From contig JAMPHO010000001.1 in NCBI GenBank assembly GCA_023663385.1, positions 871,153 through 935,152 of the forward strand: a DNA stretch of 64,000 nucleotides, in the 5' to 3' direction. This stretch comes from Alistipes timonensis. GTDB taxonomy: Bacteria > Bacteroidota > Bacteroidia > Bacteroidales > Muribaculaceae. Every line of letters begins with the position of its first letter. Position 1 is the stretch's first letter. This document shows, piece by piece, positions 43,341 through 52,606 of the stretch. Under the pieces are notes generated by a model. That model was not told the origin of the DNA, did no database searches, and worked only from the letters and a program-made list of their open reading frames with translations. Made by a program: the position numbers and the translations under genes.

Positions 43341-45989
43341 TTATTTCAAAGCATCGAGGGCGGCGCGGAGAGTCGCCAGGCGCGATTCGGTGTCGGCCTG
43401 TTTGCGGCGTTCAGCATCGATCACCGCGGCGGGAGCCTTGCTCACGAAGCGCTCGTTGGAGAGCTTCTTCATCACGGAGGCGAGGAAGCCCTCGTAATAC
43501 TCGATGTCCTTTACCAGCTTGGCACGCTCGGCCTCGATGTCGGTGTTGCCCGACAGAGGCACGTTGAACTCGTCGGTGCCAACGAGGAACGTGCTGCCAG
43601 CGGCATCCTTTTCGGCGTGGTCAGCCAGGGAGCTGAGGTTGGCGAGCTTGAGCACCACGGCGGTGGTGTCGGCGTCGAGCGGCGACGCCCCGGCGCAGCG
43701 TAGTTCGAGCTGTTCCTTCGAGGGGATGTTTTTCTTGGCGCGCACGTTGCGGACTCCGGCGATAATCTCTTTGGCGACCTCCATGGAGGCGAGCAGTGAA
43801 GCGTCGGCCTTCGCCGCGCGGGGCACGGGAGCGTACATAATTGACTCGCCGTCGGCACGCTCTTCGAGGTTCTGCCAGAGCTCCTCGGTGATGAAGGGCA
43901 TGAAGGGGTGGAGCAGACGCACCAGCGAGTCGAAGTAACCGATGGTGGCCTTGTAGCTCTCGGCGTCGATGGCCTCGCCATAAGCGGGCTTAACCATTTC
44001 GAGATACCAGGAGGAGAATTCGTCGCGGAAGAGGCGGTAAAGCTCGTTGAGCGCCTCGGAGAGGCGGAACTTGCCGAGCAGGTCCTCGATCTCAGCGATG
44101 CTCTCGGAGAGCTTGCTGGCGAACCAGCGGTCGGCGGTGGCGGCGGCTGCGGAACGGGGAGCCTTCTCATCGACGGTCCAGCCCTTTACAAGACGGAACG
44201 CGTTCCATATCTTGTTGCAGAAATTGCGCCCGTTCTCGCAGAGCTTGTCGTCGAAGAGGATGTCGTTACCGGCGGGAGCGGCCTGCATAAGGCCCATACG
44301 CACACCGTCGGCGCCGTAGGTGGCGATCAGTTCGAGCGGGTCGGGCGAGTTGCCGAGCGACTTGCTCATCTTGCGGCCCAGCTTATCGCGCACGATGCCT
44401 GTGAAGTAAACGTTGTTGAACGGCTGCTTGCCGACGTATTCGTACCCGGCCATAATCATACGGGCCACCCAGAAGAAGATGATGTCGGGGCCGGTGACAA
44501 GCGTGGCGGTGGGATAGTAATACTTGATTTCCTCGTTGCCGGGGTTATTGATGCCGTCGAAGAGAGTGATGGGCCAGAGCCAGGAGGAGAACCAGGTGTC
44601 GAGCGCGCCCTCGTCCTGACGCAGGTCGCTCAGGTCGAGGTCGGCCTTGCCGGTAGCCTGGCGGGCCTTCTCAAGGGCGAGCTCGGCGGTGCGGGCCACG
44701 AACACGCTCTCCTCGCCGGTGGCGGGGTCGGTATAATAATATGCCGGAATGCGGTGGCCCCACCACAGCTGGCGGCTGATACACCAGTCCTGGATGTTTT
44801 CAAGCCAGGTGCGGTAGGTGTTCTTGTACTTCTCGGGCACGAACTTGATGATGTCGTCCATCACCGGGCTGAGGGAGATGTCGGCGAAGTGCTTCATATT
44901 CACGAACCACTGCAGCGAGAGCCTCGGCTCGATCGCCACCTTGGTACGCTCCGAGAAGCCCACTTTGTTGACGTAGTCCTCGACCTTTTCCATAAGGCCG
45001 GCAGCCTCCAGGTCCTTGGCTATCTCGCGGCGGCAGTCGAAACGGTCCATGCCGACGTACATCCCGGCGGTCTCGGCCACGGTGCCATCCTCGTTGAAAA
45101 TGTCGATGGTTTCCAGGTTGTGGGTCTTGCCGAGCATATAGTCGTTCTTGTCATGCGCCGGGGTCACCTTAAGGCAGCCTGTACCGAAGTCGATTTCCAC
45201 ATAGCGGTCCTCGATCACGGGTATCTCGCGGCCGACCAGGGGCACAATCACCCTCTTACCCTTAAGCCATGCGTTCTTCGGGTCCTTGGGGTTGATACAC
45301 ATAGCGGTATCGCCCATGATGGTCTCGGGACGGGTAGTGGCAACCACGGCATAGCGCCCTTCGGGGTCACCGGCAACCTTGTAGCGGAGGTAGTAGAGCT
45401 TCGACTGCTCCTCTACGAAGTTCACCTCGTCGTCGGAGATGGCCGTGCGGTTCTGCGGGTCCCAGTTGACCATACGGAGGCCGCGGTATATCAGTCCCTT
45501 GTCGTAGAGGTCGCAGAAAACTTTGTTGACAGCCTCGGAACGCTCCTCATCCATGGTGAAGGCCGTGCGGTCCCAGTCGCAGGAGGCGCCGAGCTTGCGG
45601 AGCTGCTGGAGAATGATGCCCCCGTGGTGGCGGGTCCAATCCCAGGCGTGTTCGAGGAACTGCTCGCGTGTGAGGTCGGTTTTCTTAATCCCTTCGGCGG
45701 CCAACTTGGCGATCACCTTGGTCTCAGTAGCGATGGAGGCGTGGTCGGTGCCGGGAACCCAGCAGGCGTTCTTTCCCTCCATACGCGCCCTGCGCACGAG
45801 GATGTCCTGGATTGTTTCGTTGAGCATATGGCCCATGTGGAGCACTCCTGTGACGTTTGGCGGAGGAATGACGATGGTGTAGGGCTCGCGGGCGTCGGGC
45901 ACGGAGCGGAAGAGCTTGTGCCGCATCCAATAGTCATACCATTTTTCCTCAGTGTCTTTCGGAGAGTAGACGGTGGCTAATTCTTTCAT
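43341..45989 (-). CDS. valS: Valyl-tRNA synthetase
   Basis: An 882-residue class I synthetase. The HIGH motif is HMGH in [12 protein letters not shown], and the KMSKS loop is KMSKSLGN. The editing (CP1) domain contains [14 protein letters not shown], which removes mischarged threonine. The C terminus ends in the usual coiled coil (about residues 815-880). The length and motifs separate it from isoleucyl- and leucyl-tRNA synthetases. A -7 box lies 26 bases upstream. Confidence 0.97.
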   Translation of the reverse strand: MKELATVYSPKDTEEKWYDYWMRHKLFRSVPDAREPYTIVIPPPNVTGVLHMGHMLNETIQDILVRRARMEGKNACWVPGTDHASIATETKVIAKLAAEGIKKTDLTREQFLEHAWDWTRHHGGIILQQLRKLGASCDWDRTAFTMDEERSEAVNKVFCDLYDKGLIYRGLRMVNWDPQNRTAISDDEVNFVEEQSKLYYLRYKVAGDPEGRYAVVATTRPETIMGDTAMCINPKDPKNAWLKGKRVIVPLVGREIPVIEDRYVEIDFGTGCLKVTPAHDKNDYMLGKTHNLETIDIFNEDGTVAETAGMYVGMDRFDCRREIAKDLEAAGLMEKVEDYVNKVGFSERTKVAIEPRLSLQWFVNMKHFADISLSPVMDDIIKFVPEKYKNTYRTWLENIQDWCISRQLWWGHRIPAYYYTDPATGEESVFVARTAELALEKARQATGKADLDLSDLRQDEGALDTWFSSWLWPITLFDGINNPGNEEIKYYYPTATLVTGPDIIFFWVARMIMAGYEYVGKQPFNNVYFTGIVRDKLGRKMSKSLGNSPDPLELIATYGADGVRMGLMQAAPAGNDILFDDKLCENGRNFCNKIWNAFRLVKGWTVDEKAPRSAAAATADRWFASKLSESIAEIEDLLGKFRLSEALNELYRLFRDEFSSWYLEMVKPAYGEAIDAESYKATIGYFDSLVRLLHPFMPFITEELWQNLEERADGESIMYAPVPRAAKADASLLASMEVAKEIIAGVRNVRAKKNIPSKEQLELRCAGASPLDADTTAVVLKLANLSSLADHAEKDAAGSTFLVGTDEFNVPLSGNTDIEAERAKLVKDIEYYEGFLASVMKKLSNERFVSKAPAAVIDAERRKQADTESRLATLRAALDALK

Positions 45990-46014
45990 TCCTAAATTTT
46001 ATGTTATTTGGGTG

Positions 46015-46022
46015 CAAAATTA
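46015..46022 (-). promoter_or_regulatory. -7 promoter box of valS
   Basis: On the minus strand this reads TAATTTTG, a perfect -7 box 26 bases before the valS start. Only 23 bases separate it from the divergent box of the S9 peptidase gene. Confidence 0.5.
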
Positions 46023-46045
46023 CAAAAATTTCAAGGAAAATTCGC

Positions 46046-46053
46046 TAACTTTG
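46046..46053 (+). promoter_or_regulatory. -7 promoter box of the S9 peptidase gene
   Basis: TAACTTTG is a perfect -7 box 68 bases before the ATG at 46121. The -33 region overlaps the divergent valS promoter, so the two promoters are likely to interfere with each other. Confidence 0.52.
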
Positions 46054-46120
46054 CCCGTGAAACTGCATAATTATTGTGCCGTTTACACATCTTTCCAAGC
46101 ACATCAAACCAAATGGTAAA

Positions 46121-48301
46121 ATGAATAAAAGCACTTTCATCGCACTTACAATGTCCGCGGCATCGCTCACAGGGCTGACGGGCTGCGGAGGCGCAGCCGA
46201 CAGCCAGCTCATCGACAAGCCCGAGTTCACCAGCGAGTCGGGAATCTTCGACATCGAGGCCCTTGAGGCCCTCGGCCGCGTCAGCGGCCCGCAGGTATCG
46301 CCCGACGGATCGAAAATCCTCTATGGCGTGAGCTACGAGAGCGTCGAGCAGAATAAGAGCAACAACGAGCTCTATGTAATGAACATCGACGGCTCGGAGC
46401 AGACCCGCCTCACAAAGACCCCCGGCTCAGAAAGCGGAGCCGTATGGATCGAGGGGGGCAAGCGCATCGCCTTCACCGCCGAAAGCGAGGGGAAACCCCA
46501 GCTCTGGGTCATGAATGCCGACGGCTCGGGACGCAAGGTGGTATCCTCGCTTGAAAACGGCGTGGGCGGGTTCCTTTTCTCGCCCGACGGCAAGAAGGTA
46601 ATTCTCGTGTCAACCCTAAAGTCGACCCGCGCAGCCGCCGACGTGTATCCCGACCTCCCCAAAGCCACCGGCCGAGTAATCGACGACCTTATGTACAAGC
46701 ACTGGGACGAGTGGGTTACCGAAATCCCCCACCCCTTCCTGGCCGACTTTGACGGCTCGAAACTCGACAACGTCAAGGACATTATGGAGGGTGAGCCTTT
46801 CGAATCGCCGATGAAGCCTTTCGGCGGCATCGAGTCGTTCGCGTGGAGCCCCGACTCGCGCCGCGTGATCTACACCTCGCGTAAGAAAACCGGTATGGAG
46901 TACGCCGTTTCGACCAACTCCGACCTCTACATCTACGACCTGGAGACCGCGCAGACCCGCAACCTCACAAAGGGGATGATGGGCTACGACACCAACCCCG
47001 CATTCTCCCCCGACGGCAAATATGTGGCATGGCTCTCCATGGAGCACGACGGATATGAGAGCGACAAAAACCGCATCTTCATCCTCGACAACGCCACCGG
47101 CGAGAAGACCGACCTGACTACTGACTGGGACTACACCGCCGACGCTATAGCCTGGGCTCCCGACAGCAAGAAGATTTACTTCCTGGCCGCTTACCAGGGC
47201 TGCACCCCGATTTTCTCGGTTGACATCGCTTCCAAGAAAGTCGAGATGGTGACCGCCGGCACCGACATCGCCGACTACTGCGCCCTCGCCCCCACCCCCG
47301 ACGGAAAGCAGCTGATCACTATGCGCCACTCGATGCTCTACCCCAACGAGATTTTCTCCGTGGCCAACGGTACCGCCACAGCGCTGACCTCGGTCAACAA
47401 AGAAATTCTTGAGCAGATTGAGGCTCCGAAGGTTGAGAAAGTGATGGTGCCCACCACCGACGGCAAGCTGATGACCACCTGGGTGCTTTATCCTCCGAAA
47501 TTCGACCCCGAGAAGAAGTACCCCGCGATTCTGTACTGCCAGGGCGGCCCCCAGCAGGCTGTAAGCCAGTTCTGGAGCTATCGCTGGAACCTTATGCTCA
47601 TGGCCTCGAACGGCTACATCGTGATCGCTCCCAACCGCCGCGGCCTCCCCGGCTTCGGTACCGAATGGAACGCGCAGATTTCCGGCGACTACCCCGGCCA
47701 GAATATGAACGACTACCTCTCGGCTGTTGACTTCATGAAGGAGAAGCCCTATGTCGACGGCGAGCACATCGGCGCTGTCGGAGCCAGCTACGGCGGTTTC
47801 TCGGTTTACATGCTCGCCGGCATCCACGAAGGTCGCTTCGCCGCCCTCATAGCCCACGCCGGTATCTTCAACACCGAGGCGCAGTATCTCGAAACCGAGG
47901 AGATGTGGTTTGCCAACTGGGACCTCGGCGGCCCGTTCTGGGACAAGGACAACGCCGTAGCCCAGCGCACCTTCGCCAACTCCCCCCACAAGTTCGTCGA
48001 CCGCTGGGATACCCCCATTCTCGTGACCCACGGTGAATATGACTACCGTATCCTCTCCTCGCAGGGCGAGATGGCCTTCAACGCCGCACGTCTCCGCGGT
48101 GTGCCCGCCGAGATGCTGATCTTCCCCGACGAGAACCACTGGATTCTCAAACCCCAGAACGCTATTATGTGGCAGCGCGTGTTCTTCCGCTGGCTCGACA
48201 AATGGCTCAAAGGCGTGAACTATGAGAACCCCTCCCCTTTCACAACAGCCGAGGCCGAAGCCGCTGTTGACGCAGCCGCTGAAATCGGCACTACCGATTG
48301 A
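46121..48301 (+). CDS. S9 family (DPP5-like) serine peptidase lipoprotein
   Basis: A 726-residue protein. Starting at 46121 gives a lipoprotein signal with lipobox LTGC (Cys near 20); the longer open frame adds 15 residues that spoil it. Residues 50-430 form a WD40-like beta-propeller with repeated SPDG/APDS motifs. The C-terminal alpha/beta hydrolase has nucleophile S556 in GASYGG, D641 in GEYDYR and H673 in DENHW. This architecture is that of dipeptidyl-peptidase 5 and acyl-peptidases, which trim peptides in the periplasm. A strong terminator follows. Confidence 0.9.
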   Translation: MNKSTFIALTMSAASLTGLTGCGGAADSQLIDKPEFTSESGIFDIEALEALGRVSGPQVSPDGSKILYGVSYESVEQNKSNNELYVMNIDGSEQTRLTKTPGSESGAVWIEGGKRIAFTAESEGKPQLWVMNADGSGRKVVSSLENGVGGFLFSPDGKKVILVSTLKSTRAAADVYPDLPKATGRVIDDLMYKHWDEWVTEIPHPFLADFDGSKLDNVKDIMEGEPFESPMKPFGGIESFAWSPDSRRVIYTSRKKTGMEYAVSTNSDLYIYDLETAQTRNLTKGMMGYDTNPAFSPDGKYVAWLSMEHDGYESDKNRIFILDNATGEKTDLTTDWDYTADAIAWAPDSKKIYFLAAYQGCTPIFSVDIASKKVEMVTAGTDIADYCALAPTPDGKQLITMRHSMLYPNEIFSVANGTATALTSVNKEILEQIEAPKVEKVMVPTTDGKLMTTWVLYPPKFDPEKKYPAILYCQGGPQQAVSQFWSYRWNLMLMASNGYIVIAPNRRGLPGFGTEWNAQISGDYPGQNMNDYLSAVDFMKEKPYVDGEHIGAVGASYGGFSVYMLAGIHEGRFAALIAHAGIFNTEAQYLETEEMWFANWDLGGPFWDKDNAVAQRTFANSPHKFVDRWDTPILVTHGEYDYRILSSQGEMAFNAARLRGVPAEMLIFPDENHWILKPQNAIMWQRVFFRWLDKWLKGVNYENPSPFTTAEAEAAVDAAAEIGTTD

Positions 48302-48327
48302 TACGGCTTTGCAACCCACTCATACGA

Positions 48328-48359
48328 CGAGGGCGCGCCAATCGGCGCGCCCTCGTTTT
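48328..48359 (+). terminator. Intrinsic terminator of the S9 peptidase gene
   Basis: A perfect 12-bp GC-rich stem (48328-48339 with 48344-48355) closes an AATC loop and is followed by TTTTC. It lies between convergent genes. Confidence 0.85.
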
Positions 48360-48410
48360 CATTTCCCGCGGCTCAAAGCCGGGGATGTATTTCTAATCTG
48401 TTTATGCCTT

Positions 48411-48863
48411 TTATGCCTTGGCTTCGGAGTCGGCCTTTTCGGCGGCTTCGGCTGCCTCGTCCTCGGCAATCTCCTCGTCCTTGAACTCGGTAACTCCGGC
48501 CGCGATCAGCTGGTTGTACCAGGAGAAGAGTTTGCGGATGTCGGTAGTGTATACGCGGTCCTCGTCGTATTCGGGGAGGATGGTCTTGAAGTAAGCGCGC
48601 ACAGCGGCGTCATCGCCAAGCGCTTTCACATCGACAGGCTGGCCGCCGGTGGCTTCCTTCACCTTTTCGAGCACTTCGCCGAGAGGCATATCCTCGTCGG
48701 TAGTGTAAATCGAGATGTCGCCCAGCGAAACAACTTTGTCGCGGGCATAGGCGGGAGTGCGTTTGCCATTCAGCAGGCTTTCTACAACGAGCATGTTCTT
48801 GCCGCTCGACACGAGGCGGAAGAGGCCCGGCTTGCCTGAAATAGATAAAATCCTTTTCAGCAT
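48411..48863 (-). CDS. DUF5606-family protein
   Basis: A 150-residue protein that begins MLKRILSISGKPGLFRLVS and continues with YARDKVVSLGDISIYTTDEDMPL and DRVYTTDIRKLFSWYNQL, the pattern of DUF5606 found across Bacteroidota. The last 20 residues are almost only Ala and Glu/Asp. It is cytoplasmic by sequence, with no cysteine. Its function is unknown; the N-terminal half looks like a small beta-barrel. It has a consensus-spaced promoter. Confidence 0.8.
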   Translation of the reverse strand: MLKRILSISGKPGLFRLVSSGKNMLVVESLLNGKRTPAYARDKVVSLGDISIYTTDEDMPLGEVLEKVKEATGGQPVDVKALGDDAAVRAYFKTILPEYDEDRVYTTDIRKLFSWYNQLIAAGVTEFKDEEIAEDEAAEAAEKADSEAKA

Positions 48864-48923
48864 ATCTTTATTATGTTTGATGTTTTCAATTAACTGCGCC
48901 GGGAAGGGCGCGGTCGCGAAACG

Positions 48924-48955
48924 CGAAGTTAGTCAACTATCCCCTCCCGCGCAAA
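48924..48955 (-). promoter_or_regulatory. Promoter of the DUF5606 gene
   Basis: On the minus strand TTTG (48955-48952) is followed after 20 bases by TAACTTCG (48931-48924), the usual arrangement with one C in the -7 box. The leader would be about 55 bases. Confidence 0.65.
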
Positions 48956-48993
48956 CCTTGGGGCCATTATTTCGACGACGGGCTATTTTTCCG

Positions 48994-49001
48994 TATCTTC
49001 G
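48994..49001 (+). promoter_or_regulatory. -7 promoter box of the AlkD-like gene
   Basis: TATCTTCG lies 34 bases before the ATG at 49036 and fits the -7 box with one C. It supports 49036 as the start, because the longer open frame begins upstream of this promoter. Confidence 0.45.
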
Positions 49002-49035
49002 CGGCAATACCGACAACAGCTACAGCGACGAGCAT

Positions 49036-49755
49036 ATGACAAAGATAAGCGATGACATAATATCCCGCATGACCGCTATGGCGGATCCGGCGGAAGCCGT
49101 TCATCTCGGGCGTTTTTTCAAGACCGGGAAAGGAGAGTATGGCGAGGGGGACAGGTTTCTCGGCATCAGGGTGCCGATTACAAGGTCTATCGTCAAGGAA
49201 TACCGACGTCAGACCGACTTGGAGGACATCAAGCCGCTCCTCGCGTCAGCATGGCACGAGGTCCGCCTGGCCGGCTTCCTACTGCTGATTGAGATTTATC
49301 GTAAAAGCCGGGAAAAACGGTTCATCGTCGATTTTTACCTCTCAGTGCTTGACCGCGGAAACAACTGGGACCTGGTAGATATGATCGCGCCGAAAATCCT
49401 TGGCGACTGGCTCACTTCCCACCCCGAGGAGAGAGGGCTGCTCTACGAATTGGCCGCGATGGATGGGTGCCTTTGGTTTCAACGGGTGGCGGTAGTGACC
49501 TGCTGGACCATTATACGCAGCCATGATTACGACGACACACTCCGCCTTTGCGAACTGATGCTGACACATCCCCACGACTTGATACACAAGGCGTCGGGAT
49601 GGATGCTGCGCGAAGTAGGCAAACGCGGAGGTTTGTCACAGATGCTTGGGTTCCTCGACCGTCACGCGGCGCAGATGCCGCGCACAATGCTGCGCTACTC
49701 CATAGAGAAACTTCCCGAGGAGTCGCGCCAGCATTATCTCGCGCTCGGCAGATGA
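49036..49755 (+). CDS. AlkD-like DNA alkylation repair protein
   Basis: A 239-residue all-helical protein of the HEAT-repeat AlkC/AlkD family, which removes N3- and N7-alkylated purines without base flipping. Diagnostic segments are GEGDRFLGIRVPITRSIVKEY, WHEVRLAGFLLLIEIY and NNWDLVDMIAPKILGDWL. An open frame continues 93 codons upstream across the divergent DUF5606 gene, but MTKISDD at 49036 is the usual beginning. Its stop is two bases from that of the convergent nitroreductase. Confidence 0.88.
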   Translation: MTKISDDIISRMTAMADPAEAVHLGRFFKTGKGEYGEGDRFLGIRVPITRSIVKEYRRQTDLEDIKPLLASAWHEVRLAGFLLLIEIYRKSREKRFIVDFYLSVLDRGNNWDLVDMIAPKILGDWLTSHPEERGLLYELAAMDGCLWFQRVAVVTCWTIIRSHDYDDTLRLCELMLTHPHDLIHKASGWMLREVGKRGGLSQMLGFLDRHAAQMPRTMLRYSIEKLPEESRQHYLALGR

Positions 49756-49757
49756 GT

Positions 49758-50384
49758 TTACCAATGGTTGAAGTGGAGCCGTGCGGGGTCCCATTTGTCC
49801 TTTGCGGGATGATCGGGGTTCGCGGGGTATCCGATTGTGACCACGTTGAGAGGCATTACAGTCTCAGGCAGACCAAGCACGCGCTTCACACTCGGTATGC
49901 GCTCCTCGTTGGGATAAACGCCGCACCATACAGCGCCGAGGCCGAGCCCGTGGGCCGCGAGAAGAATGTTTTCAGTAGCCGCGGAGCAGTCCTGGATCCA
50001 GTACTCGCGGTTGGTGCCTTCGAGCGCCTTCTCCATATCGCCGCATACCACGATGGCCGCTCCGGCCTGCGCGAGATGCGCGTAAGGGTGTACGGCGTCG
50101 AGGCTGTCGAGAACAGCGCGGTCCGTAACCGCCACGAACGCCCAGGGCTGGGCGTTAACCGCCGTCGGGGCGGCCATACCGGCCTTGACAAGGGTCTCGA
50201 TTGTGTCGCGCCCTACCGGCTGCCCGGTGAACTGCCGTATGCTGGTGCGCGACATTATGTTTTCTATAACGATTTTCGCCGTGTCAGCACCATTGGCGCA
50301 AGTGTCGGCGGACTGCGAGCAAGAAGTCATTGCCATAACTGTAAGGGCCGAAATCCCGGCCGCGAGGATTGATTTTACTTTCAT
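49758..50384 (-). CDS. Nitroreductase-family lipoprotein
   Basis: A 208-residue flavin-dependent oxidoreductase with a lipoprotein signal: lipobox MTSC, Cys near residue 22. The nitroreductase core runs from SRTSIRQF through GMAAPTAVNAQPWAFV and ENILLAAHGLGLGAVWCGVYP to VVTIGYP. Most nitroreductases are cytoplasmic and use NAD(P)H, so a lipid-anchored, exported version is odd. How it would get electrons and FMN outside the cytoplasm is unknown. It has its own consensus promoter and is divergent from the EamA exporter. Confidence 0.83.
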   Translation of the reverse strand: MKVKSILAAGISALTVMAMTSCSQSADTCANGADTAKIVIENIMSRTSIRQFTGQPVGRDTIETLVKAGMAAPTAVNAQPWAFVAVTDRAVLDSLDAVHPYAHLAQAGAAIVVCGDMEKALEGTNREYWIQDCSAATENILLAAHGLGLGAVWCGVYPNEERIPSVKRVLGLPETVMPLNVVTIGYPANPDHPAKDKWDPARLHFNHW

Positions 50385-50405
50385 GATTCAAAGTATGGTT
50401 TTCCG

Positions 50406-50436
50406 CAAAGATAGGAAAAACCACCCGGTTTACAAA
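50406..50436 (-). promoter_or_regulatory. Bacteroidota consensus promoter of the nitroreductase lipoprotein
   Basis: On the minus strand TTTG (50436-50433) and TATCTTTG (50413-50406) are 19 bases apart, matching both boxes exactly. The start codon follows 21 bases later. Confidence 0.72.
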
Positions 50437-50509
50437 CACTCGCGGAGTGATAATGGTTCCCGCGTATTTTCAATAATGTGAGTTGATGGCGCGAAACGAA
50501 TAAATAATG

Positions 50510-50517
50510 TATCTTCG
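50510..50517 (+). promoter_or_regulatory. -7 promoter box of the EamA exporter
   Basis: TATCTTCG, one base off the -7 consensus, lies 36 bases before the ATG at 50554. A TTG at 50483-50485 is the nearest -33 candidate, at a long spacing. Confidence 0.4.
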
Positions 50518-50553
50518 CGCAATGTTCGCATATCGACTTTGTAATAAGACTTG

Positions 50554-51474
50554 ATGAAACTGAAAGGATATTTGCTGGCCGCGCTGGCGGCAGCGGCCTA
50601 TGGCACGAATCCGGCGTTCGCCGTTCCTCTTTACGCCGAGGGGATGAACCCCAACTCGGTTCTTCTGTTCCGCTACCTGCTCGGAATGCCCCTCTTGGGA
50701 TTGATGGTTGTAGGCAGGGGTCACTCGCTGCGACTTAACAAGGGCGAATGGGGCCAAGTAGCCCTGCTGGGCATACTTATGGCACTTTCGTCGCTCGGTC
50801 TGTTCGAAAGCTACAAATATATGAACTCAGGCATAGCATCGACACTGCTGTTCGTGTATCCCGTTATGGTGGCGGTCATAATGGTGCTGTTTTTCCATGA
50901 ACGCTTCAAGGCGTCGACAGCGGTATGCCTCGCGCTGATGGCAGTCGGACTGTCGCTGCTCACCCATGCCGGAGATGGCGGCGAGGTAAGCCCATACGGA
51001 TGTCTGCTCGTTATGGTTTCCGCCCTGACCTACGCCCTTTACATAGTCATCGTGAATGTCAACCGTCACATAAAGGGGATTCCCACCTCCAAGCTGCTGT
51101 TCTATCTGCTGGGGTTCGGCTCACTACTGTTTGCAGCCATGATACCGCTCGGCTCCCCATTGACCCTACCCCCGAGCGGCGGAGCGTGGCTCAACCTGCT
51201 GGCGCTGGCGGTAATCCCAACCGTTCTCTCACTTGCCTGCACCACCGTCGCCATCCAGGCGATAGGTTCTACTCCAACGGCTATTTTTGGCGCGCTGGAG
51301 CCGGTTACAGCCGTGGTGTTGAGCGTGGCGTTTCTCGGGCAGAGTATCACAGCCCGAGAAATCATCGGTGGCGCGCTCATAGTCGCGGCGACGACGATAG
51401 TTGTCGCCGGAGGCCCGGTTGACAAGGTAATCCTGCGCATACGCAAACTCTTCCCCCGCCGCGAGCGCCACTGA
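50554..51474 (+). CDS. EamA/DMT-superfamily exporter
   Basis: A 306-residue inner-membrane protein with ten predicted helices in two repeated EamA halves. AAAAYGTNPAFAVPLYAEGMNP opens the first, and ATPTAIFGALEPVTAVVLSVAFLGQSITAREIIGGALI closes the second with the typical E-P and GE motifs. Such carriers export amino acids or metabolites; the substrate cannot be read. The open frame can begin at a TTG three bases earlier, but ATG 50554 is used. It converges on the ABC permease at 51484. Confidence 0.88.
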   Translation: MKLKGYLLAALAAAAYGTNPAFAVPLYAEGMNPNSVLLFRYLLGMPLLGLMVVGRGHSLRLNKGEWGQVALLGILMALSSLGLFESYKYMNSGIASTLLFVYPVMVAVIMVLFFHERFKASTAVCLALMAVGLSLLTHAGDGGEVSPYGCLLVMVSALTYALYIVIVNVNRHIKGIPTSKLLFYLLGFGSLLFAAMIPLGSPLTLPPSGGAWLNLLALAVIPTVLSLACTTVAIQAIGSTPTAIFGALEPVTAVVLSVAFLGQSITAREIIGGALIVAATTIVVAGGPVDKVILRIRKLFPRRERH

Positions 51475-51483
51475 CCCAACTGC

Positions 51484-52593
51484 TCAGGATTGCTTCCTGT
51501 AAGTTGCGGCGGCTGTAAGGCAGAACAACAACGCGAACCCGCCCAGCGCGGCGAAGTCAGCGGCCAGCTCCGCGATTCCGGCACCTTTGAGATAAACGGC
51601 GCGCATTATCTCGTTGAAGTACCGGGGCGGAATGGCGCAGGTCACGAACCTGGCCCACTCCGGCATCGAATCAATCGGGGTGAAGAGTCCGCTCATGAGC
51701 TGGAACACCATAATGCAGGCGAACATTACGAAAATGCTCTGTAGCATCGTGGCCGATTTGTTAGCTATCGTCACTCCCAGCCCCGACATAACCAGGGAGA
51801 AAAGCACCGCGGCGAGATAAATAGCCCCGACATTGCCTATCGGCGCTAGGCCGTACACCAGCCACCCGACCAACATTCCGACCGACACCACCATCAACCC
51901 GACGGCCCAAAAGGGTATCAGTTTCGACAGAACAAACACAAACTTGCCAACCGGCGTTACATTCATAGCTTCTATGGTGCCCGACTCCTTCTCACTGACG
52001 AGGTTAAGCGTAGGCAGGAATCCACATATTATGATTATAAGCACCGCCATCAGCGCCGGAATCATAAAGAATCTGAAATCGAGCGTGGGGTTGAACAGAT
52101 TTACCACCAACGGCCCGTTGGGTTCCACCTCCATACCCATCCCCTTGAGATAGCGGCTGATGGTTGCCGCTGCCGATGATCCGGCGTACTGGGCACCGAG
52201 CATCCCCTTGGTGGCGTTGACACCGTTGGCCCTCAAATCAAGCTTGGGAGCGTCGCCTACGAGGAGTCCGCGCTCAAACCCTTCAGGTATGGTGAGCAAA
52301 ACATCAGCCTCACCATTTTCAACAAGCATCATACCATAGCCGAACGACTCGGATACCCCGATAACCGACAGCTCTCCGGCGGCATCAATATCAGCCGCCA
52401 CGCGCCTCGAAAGCATCCCTTTGTCATTATCGACAACGGCCACGTTCACCTTGCCAACGTCGAGATTAGCCACCAGCGGCAGCAGAAGCATTACCATTAC
52501 CGGCATAGCCAATATCATTTTGGGTATGAAGGGGTTGCGTCTCATTAGGAGGAGTTCCTTCTTCAAGAGCGCCTTTAATATGCTGATATTCAT
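51484..52593 (-). CDS. ABC-2 type permease (YbhR-like)
   Basis: A 369-residue membrane protein with one N-terminal helix (about residues 24-43), a periplasmic domain and five C-terminal helices, the ABC-2 (YbhS/YbhR) plan. The marker segment is LVSEKESGTIEAMNVTPVGKFVFVLSKLIPF. It pairs with the next permease to form the membrane part of a TetR-linked exporter. It is the last gene of the locus and converges with the EamA exporter. Confidence 0.87.
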   Translation of the reverse strand: MNISILKALLKKELLLMRRNPFIPKMILAMPVMVMLLLPLVANLDVGKVNVAVVDNDKGMLSRRVAADIDAAGELSVIGVSESFGYGMMLVENGEADVLLTIPEGFERGLLVGDAPKLDLRANGVNATKGMLGAQYAGSSAAATISRYLKGMGMEVEPNGPLVVNLFNPTLDFRFFMIPALMAVLIIIICGFLPTLNLVSEKESGTIEAMNVTPVGKFVFVLSKLIPFWAVGLMVVSVGMLVGWLVYGLAPIGNVGAIYLAAVLFSLVMSGLGVTIANKSATMLQSIFVMFACIMVFQLMSGLFTPIDSMPEWARFVTCAIPPRYFNEIMRAVYLKGAGIAELAADFAALGGFALLFCLTAAATYRKQS

Positions 52594-52606
52594 ATGTTAG
52601 CTGTAT

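Noticed and set aside
43908..45980. 690-codon open frame antisense to valS
   Set aside because: It mirrors the valS coding frame, a common effect of GC-rich codon bias, and the translation shows no family motifs. The valS frame has complete HIGH and KMSKS motifs.
46616..48319. 567-codon open frame antisense to the S9 peptidase
   Set aside because: The peptidase has an intact catalytic triad; the antisense translation is Val/Gly-rich with no motif.
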